A DNA stretch of 64,000 bases. Origin: Chryseobacterium gleum. Its GTDB lineage: Bacteria > Bacteroidota > Bacteroidia > Flavobacteriales_D > Crocinitomicaceae. Below, in pieces: positions 1-9,394 of the stretch. Both the position numbers and the translations under genes were made by a program. The notes beneath the pieces are model-generated. The model saw only the letters and a list, made by a program, of their open reading frames with translations, was not told where the DNA came from and did not search any database. How positions within the stretch are numbered: position 1 is the first letter of the stretch; every line of letters begins with the position of its first letter. The stretch covers positions 124,001 to 188,000 of the forward strand of contig CAMAXI010000001.1 of NCBI GenBank assembly GCA_945862165.1. The letters run 5' to 3'.

Positions 1-260
1 TAAGTCTTTGGATTATTAAAAAATTTAACATTAAAAGTGTAAATCATAACCCAATCGAAGTCAAGGATAAACCTTTTCAATGGAAAGCAAATTTCGGCGG
101 GGGGATAATTTTCGGTTTAGGCTGGGGACTTACAGGTGCTTGTTCTGCGCCTTTATTTATATCTTTAGGTATAAATTGGAAAATCGGGATTCTTTTATTA
201 ATTGGAGCTCTGGTTGGAACTTATTTATACGGAATATTAAAAGACAAATTACCACATTAA
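1..260 (+). CDS. YeeE/YedE-type (DUF6691) sulfur transporter, C-terminal part
   Basis: The frame that ends at TAA 258-260 is open to the left edge and encodes the last 85 residues of an integral membrane protein. It contains FGLGWGLTGACSAP near residues 38-51 of the fragment, a variant of the G.GWG..G.CPGP signature of the YeeE/YedE (DUF6691) family, followed by a hydrophobic helix and a tail ending KDKLPH, the usual C-terminus of this family in Bacteroidota. Members move thiosulfate or related sulfur compounds across the inner membrane, and the conserved Cys is thought to contact sulfur. The usual second Pro-Gly of CPGP reads CSAP here. The next gene, OsmC-like, starts 1 base after the stop, so the two are probably cotranscribed. 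Confidence 0.75.
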   Translation, partial: SLWIIKKFNIKSVNHNPIEVKDKPFQWKANFGGGIIFGLGWGLTGACSAPLFISLGINWKIGILLLIGALVGTYLYGILKDKLPH

Positions 261-261
261 T

Positions 262-672
262 ATGGCTTTAACACTTACACGACTAAACGATAAAATGGCA
301 TTCGAAGCTAAGAGCGACGATGGTGTTAAAATTCAATTTGATTGTAATCCTGCAATTGGCGGCGAAGGTTTAGGAATTAGACCAATGGATGGATTAGCTT
401 CTTGTGTTGCCGCTTGTGCAAGTATTGATATCGTTTTGATTTTAAAGAAAAAACGTATTGAACTTAAAAAATACGAGGTAGAAATCAATACTGTAAAGAA
501 AGACACCGTTCCTTCTCCATTTACTGAAATCCACTTAATTTTTCACATTTCACCAGAAGATCCAATTGACCAAGTATCCAAAGCAGTTGCATTGGGAGTA
601 GAAAAATATTGTTCTGTTTCTGCGAGTTTAGATCCTACGATTCAGATTACACATACAGTTGTTCAAGATTAA
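262..672 (+). CDS. OsmC family protein
   Basis: A 136-residue protein of normal length for a short OsmC/Ohr-type protein. The family has two redox cysteines, one in a central helix and one in a later conserved loop. Here the helix SCVAACASIDIVLIL carries C48 and C52 (C52 is the likely aligned residue), and YCSVSAS carries C117, matching the usual CPVS loop. Family members reduce organic hydroperoxides or act as sulfur- or redox-linked proteins in the cytoplasm. The gene follows the YeeE/YedE fragment by 1 base and precedes metZ by 60 bases, so a role near sulfur metabolism is plausible but inferred. It could equally be a general peroxide protein. Confidence 0.85.
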   Translation: MALTLTRLNDKMAFEAKSDDGVKIQFDCNPAIGGEGLGIRPMDGLASCVAACASIDIVLILKKKRIELKKYEVEINTVKKDTVPSPFTEIHLIFHISPEDPIDQVSKAVALGVEKYCSVSASLDPTIQITHTVVQD

Positions 673-732
673 TCAATTAAAGAATCACCCTCTTTTATCC
701 TCCCTACGGGACGGAAGTTTAAAATTTGTCAG

Positions 733-1914
733 ATGAAAAAAGATTATTTAAAAACGGCTCAAAAAGAAACAATTGCGATTCGTAAACACATTGACCGTAC
801 GTATCAAAAAGAACATTCCAATCCACTTTATTTAACAAGTAGTTTCACGTTTGATTCTGCTGAAGAAATGGCAGCAGTTTTTGCAGATGAGCAAGAAGGT
901 AACATATACTCACGCTATTCAAATCCAAATGTTCAGGAATTAATTGACAAGGTTGCTATTTTAGAAAATGCAGAAAGTGGATGGGCAACTTCTTCTGGTA
1001 TGGCTGCAGTTTTCACTACTTTCGCTGCATTACTTCAAGCTGGCGACCACATTGTTTCGAGTCGCTCTGTCTTTGGTTCTACCCATCGTCTATTTACCGA
1101 GATTTTTCCAAAATGGGGAATTACAACTACCTATGTGGATGCATTAGATTACGAAGGATATAAAAATGCCATTCAAGAAAATACGAAAATTTTATATTTA
1201 GAAACACCTTCCAATCCTGCATTAGAAATTATTGATTTGGAACTAGTTGGTGATATATGTAAAAATGCAAATATACTTTTTGCAGTAGATAATTGTTTTG
1301 CAACACCTGTTTTACAAAGACCAATTGACTTAGGAGCACATATCTCTATTCATTCTACAACAAAATTTATGGATGGACAAGGTCGTACATTGGGAGGTTT
1401 GATTCTAGGTACTAAAGAAATCATCGCAAAAATTGAAGCCTTTGCTAGACATACTGGACCTGCTTTAAGTCCTTTTAATGCATGGGTAATTTCGAAATCG
1501 ATTGAAACGCTATACTTACGTGTGAACCACATGAGTAATACTGCCTATGAAATCGCTAAAAAATTGGAAAATCATGCTGCAATCTCCTTTGTAAAATATC
1601 CTTTTTTAGAAAGTCATCCAAATTATGTAACTGCCAAAAAACAAATGTTTGGTGGTGGTGGAATAGTTACTTTTGAAATTAAGGGAGGTTTAGAAGCAGG
1701 AAGAAATTTCTTAAATAAATTACAATTATTTTCATTGACGCCTAACTTAGGAGATGCGAAAAGTATTGCAACGCACCCAGCTTCCACTACCCATTCTAAA
1801 CTAAAACCAGAAGAGCGAATCGCTGTTGGAATTACAGATGGATTGGTTAGACTTTCTATTGGTTTAGAACATATAGATGATATTTGGGAAGATATCCAAC
1901 AAGCGTTATCTTAG
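733..1914 (+). CDS. metZ: O-succinylhomoserine sulfhydrylase (Cys/Met metabolism PLP enzyme)
   Basis: A 393-residue fold-type I PLP enzyme of the Cys/Met metabolism family. Visible landmarks are YSRYSNPN (59-66), the SSGMAAVF segment (87-94), VDNCFATPVLQRP (185-197) and the PLP-binding lysine K211 in HSTTKFMDGQGR. The GQGR after the lysine is typical of MetZ, which makes homocysteine from an activated homoserine and sulfide, rather than of cystathionine gamma-synthase, although the two are hard to separate by eye. It would use the sulfide produced by the sulfate-reduction genes at 46807-59077. The stop codon directly abuts the ATG of the next gene, so the pair is probably one transcript. Confidence 0.85.
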   Translation: MKKDYLKTAQKETIAIRKHIDRTYQKEHSNPLYLTSSFTFDSAEEMAAVFADEQEGNIYSRYSNPNVQELIDKVAILENAESGWATSSGMAAVFTTFAALLQAGDHIVSSRSVFGSTHRLFTEIFPKWGITTTYVDALDYEGYKNAIQENTKILYLETPSNPALEIIDLELVGDICKNANILFAVDNCFATPVLQRPIDLGAHISIHSTTKFMDGQGRTLGGLILGTKEIIAKIEAFARHTGPALSPFNAWVISKSIETLYLRVNHMSNTAYEIAKKLENHAAISFVKYPFLESHPNYVTAKKQMFGGGGIVTFEIKGGLEAGRNFLNKLQLFSLTPNLGDAKSIATHPASTTHSKLKPEERIAVGITDGLVRLSIGLEHIDDIWEDIQQALS

Positions 1915-3042
1915 ATGATTAAAGTTAATTTAATTCAAAAATTAAAGAAAGCTATGCTCATTCTAGTAGGAATTGTGCTGATTTTGTTTATCAGTGGTTG
2001 TATTTTTATGAATCAAGCTAAATTTGGTAAACACCCTTCCGGCAAACGTTTAGAGTTAGTAAAACAATCTCCAAACTGGCGAGATGGCGCATTTCAAAAT
2101 TTAAGTCCTACCCCTGCCTTAACGGAGGGTGTTTCATTTTTTAAAGTTTTTACCCAATTCTTTTTTGGAAAGAAAATAGATGTAAAGCCAACAAAACCAC
2201 TTCCAAGTGAAAAGGTAGATTTATTACATTTAGATCCGTCAAAAGATGTATTAGTTTGGTTTGGACATTCCTCCTACTTTCTTCAATTAGATGGTATTAC
2301 ATTTTTGGTTGACCCAGTATTAAGTGGAGCAGCATCTCCCGTTTCTTTTACAACAAATGCCTTTGCAGGGACGGATCGTTACAAAGTAGAAGATCTACCT
2401 AAAATAGATTTCTTATTAATTACCCACGACCATTGGGATCATTTAGATTATGAAACTGTCCTTCAATTAAAATCAAAAGTAGATCAAATTGTTTGTTCCC
2501 TTGGAACAGGGGAACATTTAGAATATTGGGGATTTGATACTGCGAAAATTTCAGAAAAAGATTGGAATGAAACCGTAAAATTTCCAAAAAATGTTACGAT
2601 ACATACTGCACCAGCGCGCCATTTTTCAGGAAGAGGTTTCAAACGAAATCAAGCCTTATGGACTTCCTATATATTAGAAGTCAACGACAAACGTATTTTC
2701 ATTGGTGGTGATAGTGGATACGATACCCATTTCAAGCAGATTGGAGAAAAATTCAAGTCGTTTGATTTAGCAATCTTAGAAAATGGTCAATACAATAAAA
2801 ACTGGAAATACATTCACATGATGCCGGATGAGGTTTTGAAAGCAGCAAAAGAATTAAATACTAAAATCTTGTTTCCAGTGCATTCGAGTAAATTTGCACT
2901 TGCAACTCATCCTTGGTACGAACCATTAGAAACAATCACTTCATTACCAAAAGATTCATCATTTATCATTATCACTCCAAAAATTGGATCAATTGCTTCA
3001 CCAACAGATAGCACTCAAGTATTTGATAGTTGGTGGAGGTGA
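1915..3042 (+). CDS. Lipoprotein MBL-fold hydrolase (UlaG / NAPE-PLD-like)
   Basis: A 375-residue metallo-beta-lactamase-fold protein. A hydrophobic N-terminus ends in ISGC (lipobox, C29), predicting a lipid-anchored protein facing the periplasm. The metal-binding signature HDHWDH lies at 171-176, followed by APARHFSGRG, GGDSGYD and FPVHSSKF, which supply further metal ligands. This arrangement resembles the UlaG / N-acyl-phosphatidylethanolamine phospholipase D-like branch of the superfamily, whose bacterial members mostly have unknown substrates. It starts on the base after the metZ stop, so the start is fixed by context. I would not assign a substrate. Confidence 0.82.
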   Translation: MIKVNLIQKLKKAMLILVGIVLILFISGCIFMNQAKFGKHPSGKRLELVKQSPNWRDGAFQNLSPTPALTEGVSFFKVFTQFFFGKKIDVKPTKPLPSEKVDLLHLDPSKDVLVWFGHSSYFLQLDGITFLVDPVLSGAASPVSFTTNAFAGTDRYKVEDLPKIDFLLITHDHWDHLDYETVLQLKSKVDQIVCSLGTGEHLEYWGFDTAKISEKDWNETVKFPKNVTIHTAPARHFSGRGFKRNQALWTSYILEVNDKRIFIGGDSGYDTHFKQIGEKFKSFDLAILENGQYNKNWKYIHMMPDEVLKAAKELNTKILFPVHSSKFALATHPWYEPLETITSLPKDSSFIIITPKIGSIASPTDSTQVFDSWWR

Positions 3043-3137
3043 AAAAATAAAACAAGATATTTTAACACAAAGACTCAAAGGCAAGTTTGAAATGCTTTCG
3101 ATTTGGAATTCGCAGAGATTTTTGACTGTGTTAATAC

Positions 3138-6100
3138 TTAAAACAATTCCAATAAATCCTCTTGACTTAAAGATTTTAGTATTGATGCTTCCGTTTGAAT
3201 AATATCTGAAGCGATTTCTTTTTTGGTCGCTTGTAGGTTGATAATCTTTTCTTCGATCGTTCCAGGTGTAATTAATCGAACTGCGACTACATGTTTATCC
3301 TGACCAATTCGGTAACAACGATCTATTGCTTGATTTTCCACAGCTGGATTCCACCATGGATCCACTAGGTACACATAATCTGCTTCCGTCAAATTTAATC
3401 CTGTCCCACCAGCTTTCAAACTAATGAGGAAAACTCGGATATCATCATTATCTTGAAAGTCATCCACGATTTCTTCCCGTTTTTTGGATTGACCTGTAAG
3501 GTAAGCAAACGGAATCGCTTCTTGTTCTAACTCTGTTTTAATTAAGTCGAGCATACCAACAAACTGACTGAATACTAAAATCTTATGGTAGCGGTGTTTT
3601 TCTTTGATTTCTTGCATGAGAACACGGATTTTAGCCGATTCATTCCCATAATATTCTTCCTCATTTAACAATGCAGGTGAGTTACAAATTTGGCGCAATT
3701 TCGTTAAAGCAGCTAGGACATACATCGAATCCATGAATTTCTTTTTCGCTGTCGATGCTTGCAAATAATCGCGCATTTCTTTTTTATAACTTTCGTAAAC
3801 ATCCCTTTGCTCCTTCCCCATTTCACAATACAATACCATTTCCGTTTTATCTGGAAGTTCAGTCGCTACTTGTGCTTTTGTTCTTCGAAGTACGAAAGGA
3901 TTGATTTTACGTTGTAATTCCTGTGCGCGTTCTATGTCTTTGTATTTATCAATTGGTGTAGAAAACTCTTCTCTAAAATGGATTTGTGTTCCTAGTAAAC
4001 CTGGACAAGCAAAGGATAATTGTGCATATAAGTCAAACGTATTATTTTCAATCGGTGTTCCAGTCATCACAATTTTGTTGCGCGATTTTAATAAACGTAC
4101 CGATTTATAGCGTTGCGAATCTGGATTTTTTATTGCTTGAGATTCATCCAAGAAAATGTAGTTAAACATAAATTCTTTTAGATGATAAACATCCGATAAT
4201 AGAGTTCCATAAGAAGTAATCACCACTTCGTATTTTGCTAAATCATGGATGTTTTTCTCCCGATCTGCACCATAAATAGTGTGTACTTTTAAACTAGGAG
4301 CAAATTTTAGCAGCTCTTGTTGCCAGTTAAAAATTAAGGAAGTAGGAACGACAACTAAATTTGTATTCTTGTCTTTGTGTTTTCTTTGGGTTAGAATAAA
4401 AGCAATTATTTGAATGGTTTTACCTAAGCCCATATCATCCGCCAAACAACCACCAAAATTAAATTCATCTAAGAAATTTAGCCAATTCAAACCATCTTTT
4501 TGGTAGGAACGTAATTCTGCATTTAATTCTTTAGGTACTTTAACTTCTTTAATTGATTTAAAAGAAGTTACCTTGTCTTTTAAACTCTGAATTTCCGTCT
4601 GTGCTTCTAGGGATAAGACTTCTTTATCATACACTTCATCGATGTAGGTGAAATTTATTTTAGAAGTTCGAATATGGTCTTTAACCACCTCTCCAGCACG
4701 AAGATATTTGGAGAATTTTTCGATCCATTCTTGCGGTAAAATTCCTATGGTACCATCGCTTAGAGGGATAAACTTCGTCTTATTTTTTACTGCCTTTTGT
4801 AGTTGCTTAAGTGGGACTAACTGATTTCCGAAACTCAATTCAATAGATGTATCAAACCAATCGATTCCACTTGTAACCGTTACTCCTACTTTCGCTTTGT
4901 GTTGGTTATACTTATTTTCTTTAATCTCATTAAAACCAAGAATCGTATACCCTAAATCACGCCAATCTTCAAATACATTTAAAAACCAACCTTCCTCTAA
5001 AAATATACGTTTGGGAATATAGAAAAATTCTTGTCCCTCTTGCTCAGCGAAGGAATAATGCTGGCGTTGCAAAACAGAAATCATGCGGTATTCTTCCTCT
5101 AACTCTCGTGCAAGTTGGTATTCATCTCCATAACTATCTTTCAGGTAAACCTGCTTTTTGGATAGAATAGGAATTTCATGGATCCCATATTTAAATGCAG
5201 GAGTTAGTAATATATGCGCTTCTTCTTCCGAAATATAGATGATTTTTTCCAAAGTATTATCGATGATAAACTCTTTCTGCATCGCAGGCGGAGCCTTTCT
5301 AACGAAGGTATATTCGATTCGGACAGACTTTTCAATGGAATCTAATATTTCATGTTGAAATTCAGGAAATTTAGAAGTGTGAATTAATAACTTGGAACCT
5401 TGTTTTTTAAAATAATGTAGGAAATTTAAGAGTGCTAATGAATCCACTAAATAATAGCACCCATTTTCGACTAAAAAATATTCCATTTTCAAAGTCAACT
5501 GCGCTATTGGTAGTCGTCGACCTCGAATATACACCTGGGGTTTGATTTCATAAAAAGCATCTTTCAAATCTACTTTCAATGAAAAATCGATTGGTGCATT
5601 TTCTAGATATATTTGTTCAATCGAAGACGATGTAATGTTATCTGATTTTTTTCGATTATGACGATAAATACTTAATTTCAAAGGATTGCGAATAATCTCT
5701 TTGATTGCTTTTAATTCTTTCCGTTGTTGAACATCTCGCGAAACACGGTAAGAAGACATCTGTTTTATTGCCGCATGAAACTTTACCTTTTTTATACTTT
5801 CTGCATCTAATAATCTGTCATCCGCATCTAATGGAGTTATTGGATTTTTCACTTTTCCTTCTTTGGAAAGCTGTGCTGAATGTACTTGAATTTGCAAAGA
5901 ATCTTGGTATGAATTATAACTCAACACAATGAATTCACTTGTGATTATTTGATTTTCAGAAGCTTGTTTAAAATTTAATGTAGGTGAAAATATCGTTTTA
6001 AAGCGATCAAATGCACTTCGATTAATTGGAATTAATCCTTTCTTTTTAAGTTTTATTTCTATGGATTGTTCACGAATGGTAAATGGTACTTCAAAATAAT

Positions 6101-6524
6101 CATCTAGATTAGGTTCATTTTCAAGTCCGTATTCTTTGGCAATAACTTCCAATTCTTTTTTACGGTAATCAATATCGAAGTAGATGCGAAAATTTCTAAA
6201 TTCCTTTATTAGATACAATGCTTGTGCTTGATGTTCGCACATTTTTGTTTTGACTTTCGCACAGCGACACGTAAGTTTGAGTGTATTTGAATCCGTATTT
6301 AAATCAGCACAAACCGGTGAAAGCTTTGTTTGGTAATCAAACGCAAGCTCTAAATGATTAAGGTAGCAGGTTAAGTGGTAAAATGATAAATTATAAGGTG
6401 TTTTATATTCTTGTAGCCCAAACGAGTTACGGTAAAAAAAATCGTAATCTAGTTTATAGACTTCAAAATCGTGGATAAAATAATCAAAAGGATGTGCTTC
6501 GTCGGGATTTGTAAGAATTTCCAT
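3138..6524 (-). CDS. SNF2-family ATPase/helicase with N-terminal SWIM zinc finger
   Basis: A 1128-residue protein. Near the N-terminus is a SWIM-type zinc finger (C86, C88, C96, H98, pattern CxC-x7-CxH). The last 450 residues form a Swi2/Snf2 ATPase: DDMGLGKT (Walker A, near residue 695), FLDESQAIKN (motif II, DESQ form), VMTGTPIENN (motif III) and the helicase C-terminal motifs VFSQF, KAGGTGLNL and DRCYRIGQ. Such proteins translocate along duplex DNA and remodel protein-DNA complexes; bacterial relatives include RapA and HepA-like enzymes. The middle 500 residues are lineage-specific. It lies 6 bases downstream of ffh on the same strand. The exact cellular role is unknown. Confidence 0.9.
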   Translation of the reverse strand: MEILTNPDEAHPFDYFIHDFEVYKLDYDFFYRNSFGLQEYKTPYNLSFYHLTCYLNHLELAFDYQTKLSPVCADLNTDSNTLKLTCRCAKVKTKMCEHQAQALYLIKEFRNFRIYFDIDYRKKELEVIAKEYGLENEPNLDDYFEVPFTIREQSIEIKLKKKGLIPINRSAFDRFKTIFSPTLNFKQASENQIITSEFIVLSYNSYQDSLQIQVHSAQLSKEGKVKNPITPLDADDRLLDAESIKKVKFHAAIKQMSSYRVSRDVQQRKELKAIKEIIRNPLKLSIYRHNRKKSDNITSSSIEQIYLENAPIDFSLKVDLKDAFYEIKPQVYIRGRRLPIAQLTLKMEYFLVENGCYYLVDSLALLNFLHYFKKQGSKLLIHTSKFPEFQHEILDSIEKSVRIEYTFVRKAPPAMQKEFIIDNTLEKIIYISEEEAHILLTPAFKYGIHEIPILSKKQVYLKDSYGDEYQLARELEEEYRMISVLQRQHYSFAEQEGQEFFYIPKRIFLEEGWFLNVFEDWRDLGYTILGFNEIKENKYNQHKAKVGVTVTSGIDWFDTSIELSFGNQLVPLKQLQKAVKNKTKFIPLSDGTIGILPQEWIEKFSKYLRAGEVVKDHIRTSKINFTYIDEVYDKEVLSLEAQTEIQSLKDKVTSFKSIKEVKVPKELNAELRSYQKDGLNWLNFLDEFNFGGCLADDMGLGKTIQIIAFILTQRKHKDKNTNLVVVPTSLIFNWQQELLKFAPSLKVHTIYGADREKNIHDLAKYEVVITSYGTLLSDVYHLKEFMFNYIFLDESQAIKNPDSQRYKSVRLLKSRNKIVMTGTPIENNTFDLYAQLSFACPGLLGTQIHFREEFSTPIDKYKDIERAQELQRKINPFVLRRTKAQVATELPDKTEMVLYCEMGKEQRDVYESYKKEMRDYLQASTAKKKFMDSMYVLAALTKLRQICNSPALLNEEEYYGNESAKIRVLMQEIKEKHRYHKILVFSQFVGMLDLIKTELEQEAIPFAYLTGQSKKREEIVDDFQDNDDIRVFLISLKAGGTGLNLTEADYVYLVDPWWNPAVENQAIDRCYRIGQDKHVVAVRLITPGTIEEKIINLQATKKEIASDIIQTEASILKSLSQEDLLELF

Positions 6525-6530
6525 GTAGGA

Positions 6531-7883
6531 TTACATTCCAGGTAAACCTTTCATCCCCATACCTTTCAATTTACTCATCATCCCCATCATATTTTTTGGA
6601 TTACTCATCATTTTCATCATCTTGCGTGTATCTTCAAATTGTTTTAATAATTTGTTGACTTCAACCACATTAAGACCTGAACCTTTCGCGATACGATTTT
6701 TACGTTGACCATTTAGAATAGCAGGATTTGTTCGTTCTTGCGGTGTCATCGAAAGAATAATTGCTTCGATGTGTTTGAATGCATCCTCTTTAATATCTAC
6801 ATCCTTCATTGCTTTCCCCATTCCAGGAACCATTCCCATCAAATCTTTTACATTCCCCATTTTTTTGATTTGTTGTAATTGACCAAGGAAGTCGTTCAAA
6901 TCAAATTGGTTCTTTTCAATCTTACGTTGTAATTTACGTGCTTCTTCTTCACTGAAATTTTCCTGTGCTTTCTCCACTAAAGAGACAACATCCCCCATTC
7001 CAAGAATACGATCCGCCATTCGCGCTGGATAGAATACATCTATTGCATCCATTTTCTCTCCAGTACCTACGAATTTAATTGGTTTATTTACAACCGCTTT
7101 AATAGAAATCGCTGCTCCACCACGTGTATCTCCGTCTAATTTCGTCAAAACAACCCCGTCGAAATTGATTTTATCATTGAAGGCTTTTGCTGTATTAACC
7201 GCATCTTGACCTGTCATGGAATCCACCACAAAAAGTGTTTCCGTAGGATTAATCGCCAATTTAACTTGCTCGATTTCATCCATCATTTTTTCATCGACCG
7301 CCAAACGTCCAGCAGTATCGACGATTACTACATTGAATCCATTGCTGCGCGCATGAATAATAGCGTTTTTAGCAATCGTAACCGGATTTTTTTCTTCTTT
7401 ATTGGAAAAAACTTCTATGCCAAGTTGTTCACCTAACACATGTAATTGATCAATCGCAGCAGGACGATAAACGTCACAAGCAACTAATAAAGGTTTCTTT
7501 CCTTTTTTTGTTTTTAGGTAATTTGCTAATTTTCCAGAAAAGGTAGTTTTACCAGAACCTTGTAAACCAGACATTAAGATTATGCCAGGATTCCCTTGAA
7601 ACTTAATTTCTTCTTCGTTTCCACCCATTAACTCAATCAACTCCTCATGACAAATTTTAGTCATTAATTGTCCTGGAGAAATAGCGGTTAATACGTTTCT
7701 TCCTAGTGCTTTTTCTTTTACTTTAACCGTAAAATCTTTCGCTGTTTTAAAATTAACATCGGCGTCTAATAGGGCTCTACGTACTTCTTTTAATGTTTCA
7801 GCAACGTTAATTTCAGTAATTTGTCCTTGTCCTTTTAATACTTTAAAGGCTCTCTCAAACTTATCCGTTAAATTTTCAAACAT
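6531..7883 (-). CDS. ffh: Signal recognition particle protein Ffh (SRP54)
   Basis: A 450-residue SRP GTPase that targets nascent membrane and exported proteins to the SecYEG translocon together with SRP RNA and FtsY. It has the N-domain, then the G-domain with GLQGSGKT (106-113), DTAGR (189-193) and TKLD (247-250), and a methionine-rich M-domain whose tail holds several MM pairs (MMKMMSNPKNMMGMM) for signal-peptide binding. The length is normal. A TACCTTTG box (minus strand, 7904-7911) fits the Bacteroidota -7 element and lies about 20 bases before the ATG. The SNF2 gene follows with a 6-base gap. Confidence 0.97.
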   Translation of the reverse strand: MFENLTDKFERAFKVLKGQGQITEINVAETLKEVRRALLDADVNFKTAKDFTVKVKEKALGRNVLTAISPGQLMTKICHEELIELMGGNEEEIKFQGNPGIILMSGLQGSGKTTFSGKLANYLKTKKGKKPLLVACDVYRPAAIDQLHVLGEQLGIEVFSNKEEKNPVTIAKNAIIHARSNGFNVVIVDTAGRLAVDEKMMDEIEQVKLAINPTETLFVVDSMTGQDAVNTAKAFNDKINFDGVVLTKLDGDTRGGAAISIKAVVNKPIKFVGTGEKMDAIDVFYPARMADRILGMGDVVSLVEKAQENFSEEEARKLQRKIEKNQFDLNDFLGQLQQIKKMGNVKDLMGMVPGMGKAMKDVDIKEDAFKHIEAIILSMTPQERTNPAILNGQRKNRIAKGSGLNVVEVNKLLKQFEDTRKMMKMMSNPKNMMGMMSKLKGMGMKGLPGM

Positions 7884-7903
7884 AGCGTGGTAATTTTAGA
7901 GTG

Positions 7904-7911
7904 CAAAGGTA
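7904..7911 (-). promoter_or_regulatory. -7 promoter box for ffh
   Basis: On the minus strand this reads TACCTTTG, matching the Bacteroidota -7 consensus TAnnTTTG. It lies 20 bases upstream of the ffh ATG. I see no clear TTG at the expected -33 distance. Confidence 0.5.
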
Positions 7912-7918
7912 ATGAAAG

Positions 7919-7957
7919 AATTTGAAAATTTGAAAATTAGCTAATTTGAAAATTAGA
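7919..7957. repeat. TTTGAAAATTTGAAAAT dispersed repeat, copy 1
   Basis: An AT-rich stretch made of TTTGAAAAT units with a central AGCTAATTTGAAAA segment. A second copy with about two differences over 34 bases is found at 16146-16179. Both copies sit upstream of a minus-strand gene for a translation-related protein (ffh, rbfA). Confidence 0.7.
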
Positions 7958-8001
7958 GAAGTGTTGATAGATTTTGAACAGTTGTTGATTTACCTATTCA
8001 A

Positions 8002-8751
8002 CTACCTTAAACGTTTGATTTTAAAAAGTGTATGCGAATAAGTATTTAATTCCTTACTCCAAATTCCTTGATTATCCAATTTATCGATTTTTACGCGTCC
8101 ACTTGCATGGATAATTTTATCTTTTGAAAGCAGTATTCCAACATGAATTACACGACCAGCATCATTTGTAAAAAAAGCAACATCACCTGCTTTAGAACTT
8201 GAATGTTTAATTTCTTCTCCCAAAAAAACTTGCTTGGAAGCATCTCTTGGTAATTCAATTCCTTGGGAACGAAAAACAATTTGCGTAAATCCAGAACAAT
8301 CTATACCAAAATTAGATTTTCCTCCCCATAAATAAGGAGTGTTCAAGTACGATTTTGCTAAAGAAAGTAGTTTGATTTTAGCGAATTTGTAATTTGTTTC
8401 GAACACATCATTACCGATGTTAAACTTAGAAGGATTCGTCGCTGAAATAAACGCACCAACCGGTAGTAGTACTTTTCCTACAGGCGTATTTATTTTAATG
8501 GATTTCGAGCAAATTTTCTGGTCATTACGCCATTTCTGCATTTCGGATTCATTCAGATAGGCAATTTGTTTTTCATCGATCCAACCTTCATACCCATCTA
8601 ATAACGTTTTAATTTTAATCCAATTGTTGTTTTTATCTTGCACACAAATTAATTCACCAAACAATAATTGAGTCACTTGTTCGGCACTGTCTTTCATTTC
8701 ACCTCTAACTGGAGAAATAGAAACGCGACAATATGCAAATATAGGGTTCAT
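8002..8751 (-). CDS. C40 family (NlpC/P60) peptidase with SH3-like N-terminal region
   Basis: A 249-residue protein. Residues 1-110 look like one or two bacterial SH3-like domains (NNWIKIKTLLDGYEGWI is typical). The C-terminal NlpC/P60 domain has the catalytic triad C152 (in IDCSGF), H203 (VIHVGI) and H215 (IIHASG). Family members cleave gamma-D-Glu to diaminopimelate bonds in cell-wall peptides. No signal peptide is visible, so it may act on recycled muropeptides in the cytoplasm. The ATG overlaps the stop of the upstream DinB gene by one base (8751), so the two are translationally coupled. Confidence 0.9.
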   Translation of the reverse strand: MNPIFAYCRVSISPVRGEMKDSAEQVTQLLFGELICVQDKNNNWIKIKTLLDGYEGWIDEKQIAYLNESEMQKWRNDQKICSKSIKINTPVGKVLLPVGAFISATNPSKFNIGNDVFETNYKFAKIKLLSLAKSYLNTPYLWGGKSNFGIDCSGFTQIVFRSQGIELPRDASKQVFLGEEIKHSSSKAGDVAFFTNDAGRVIHVGILLSKDKIIHASGRVKIDKLDNQGIWSKELNTYSHTLFKIKRLR

Positions 8752-9329
8752 TAATTTTTAGGGAAAGCGCGATGGTTCATCAAATTCGTTGCTTGTTGCA
8801 TATGGCGTTGATTATGATAAATAACAAATAAAAAAGCATCTCCTAATCGTAATCGAACAAATTTAGAAATAGAGGTTGATACTTTAGCACGTTGAATATT
8901 TACATTTTTTGCACTTTCTAAAATTTGTAATAATTCATTTTGAAATGCTTCAAAAATTGAAATATCATCTCCTTTTACTAACTCTTTTTGAAAAATAGGA
9001 TTATAGGCTCTAGCAGCATTAAATTTGCGCTTTACATTTTTCAATTGTCCCAACTGCATCGATTTCCATGCAGATTTTCCTAAAGGAGAAGAAATAAAAT
9101 TAATTCTTGACTCACGAAAACGTGTAGACGCTATTTTTTTTGAGAATGCAGGATGATAAAAGGCTGCATATTCGTTCAAATGCGCAAAAATCTCATTGAT
9201 AGACCAAATGGATTCGGAAGGTTTCCATGTCAACTGAATATCAGAAAGTTTACTTAATTGTTTTTTAACAAAATCAAGGTTTGATTTCGTAATAGTTTCA
9301 CTTTCTTGAAATAATTCAGCAGTTGTCAT
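8751..9329 (-). CDS. DinB family protein
   Basis: A 192-residue four-helix-bundle protein of the DinB/YfiT type. The three metal-ligand histidines expected for the family can be placed at H50 (IFAHLNEY), H172 and H176 (VIYHNQRHM). Proteins of this family often act as thiol-dependent transferases (for example with bacillithiol or other cofactors), but most members have no known substrate. A TACTTTTG box at 9348-9355 on the minus strand is a probable -7 element. It shares one base with the following NlpC/P60 gene and should be in the same transcript. Confidence 0.85.
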   Translation of the reverse strand: MTTAELFQESETITKSNLDFVKKQLSKLSDIQLTWKPSESIWSINEIFAHLNEYAAFYHPAFSKKIASTRFRESRINFISSPLGKSAWKSMQLGQLKNVKRKFNAARAYNPIFQKELVKGDDISIFEAFQNELLQILESAKNVNIQRAKVSTSISKFVRLRLGDAFLFVIYHNQRHMQQATNLMNHRAFPKN

Positions 9330-9394
9330 AGACTAATATTTACACCTCAAAAGTAATCTATTTTGATGAAAAAACGGTATTTTTCTAGCACATT

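Noticed and set aside
673-732. Possible SAM riboswitch before metZ
   Set aside because: The gap is only 60 bases and has no paired stems of a known SAM class; the C/G-rich piece resembles the C-rich repeats.
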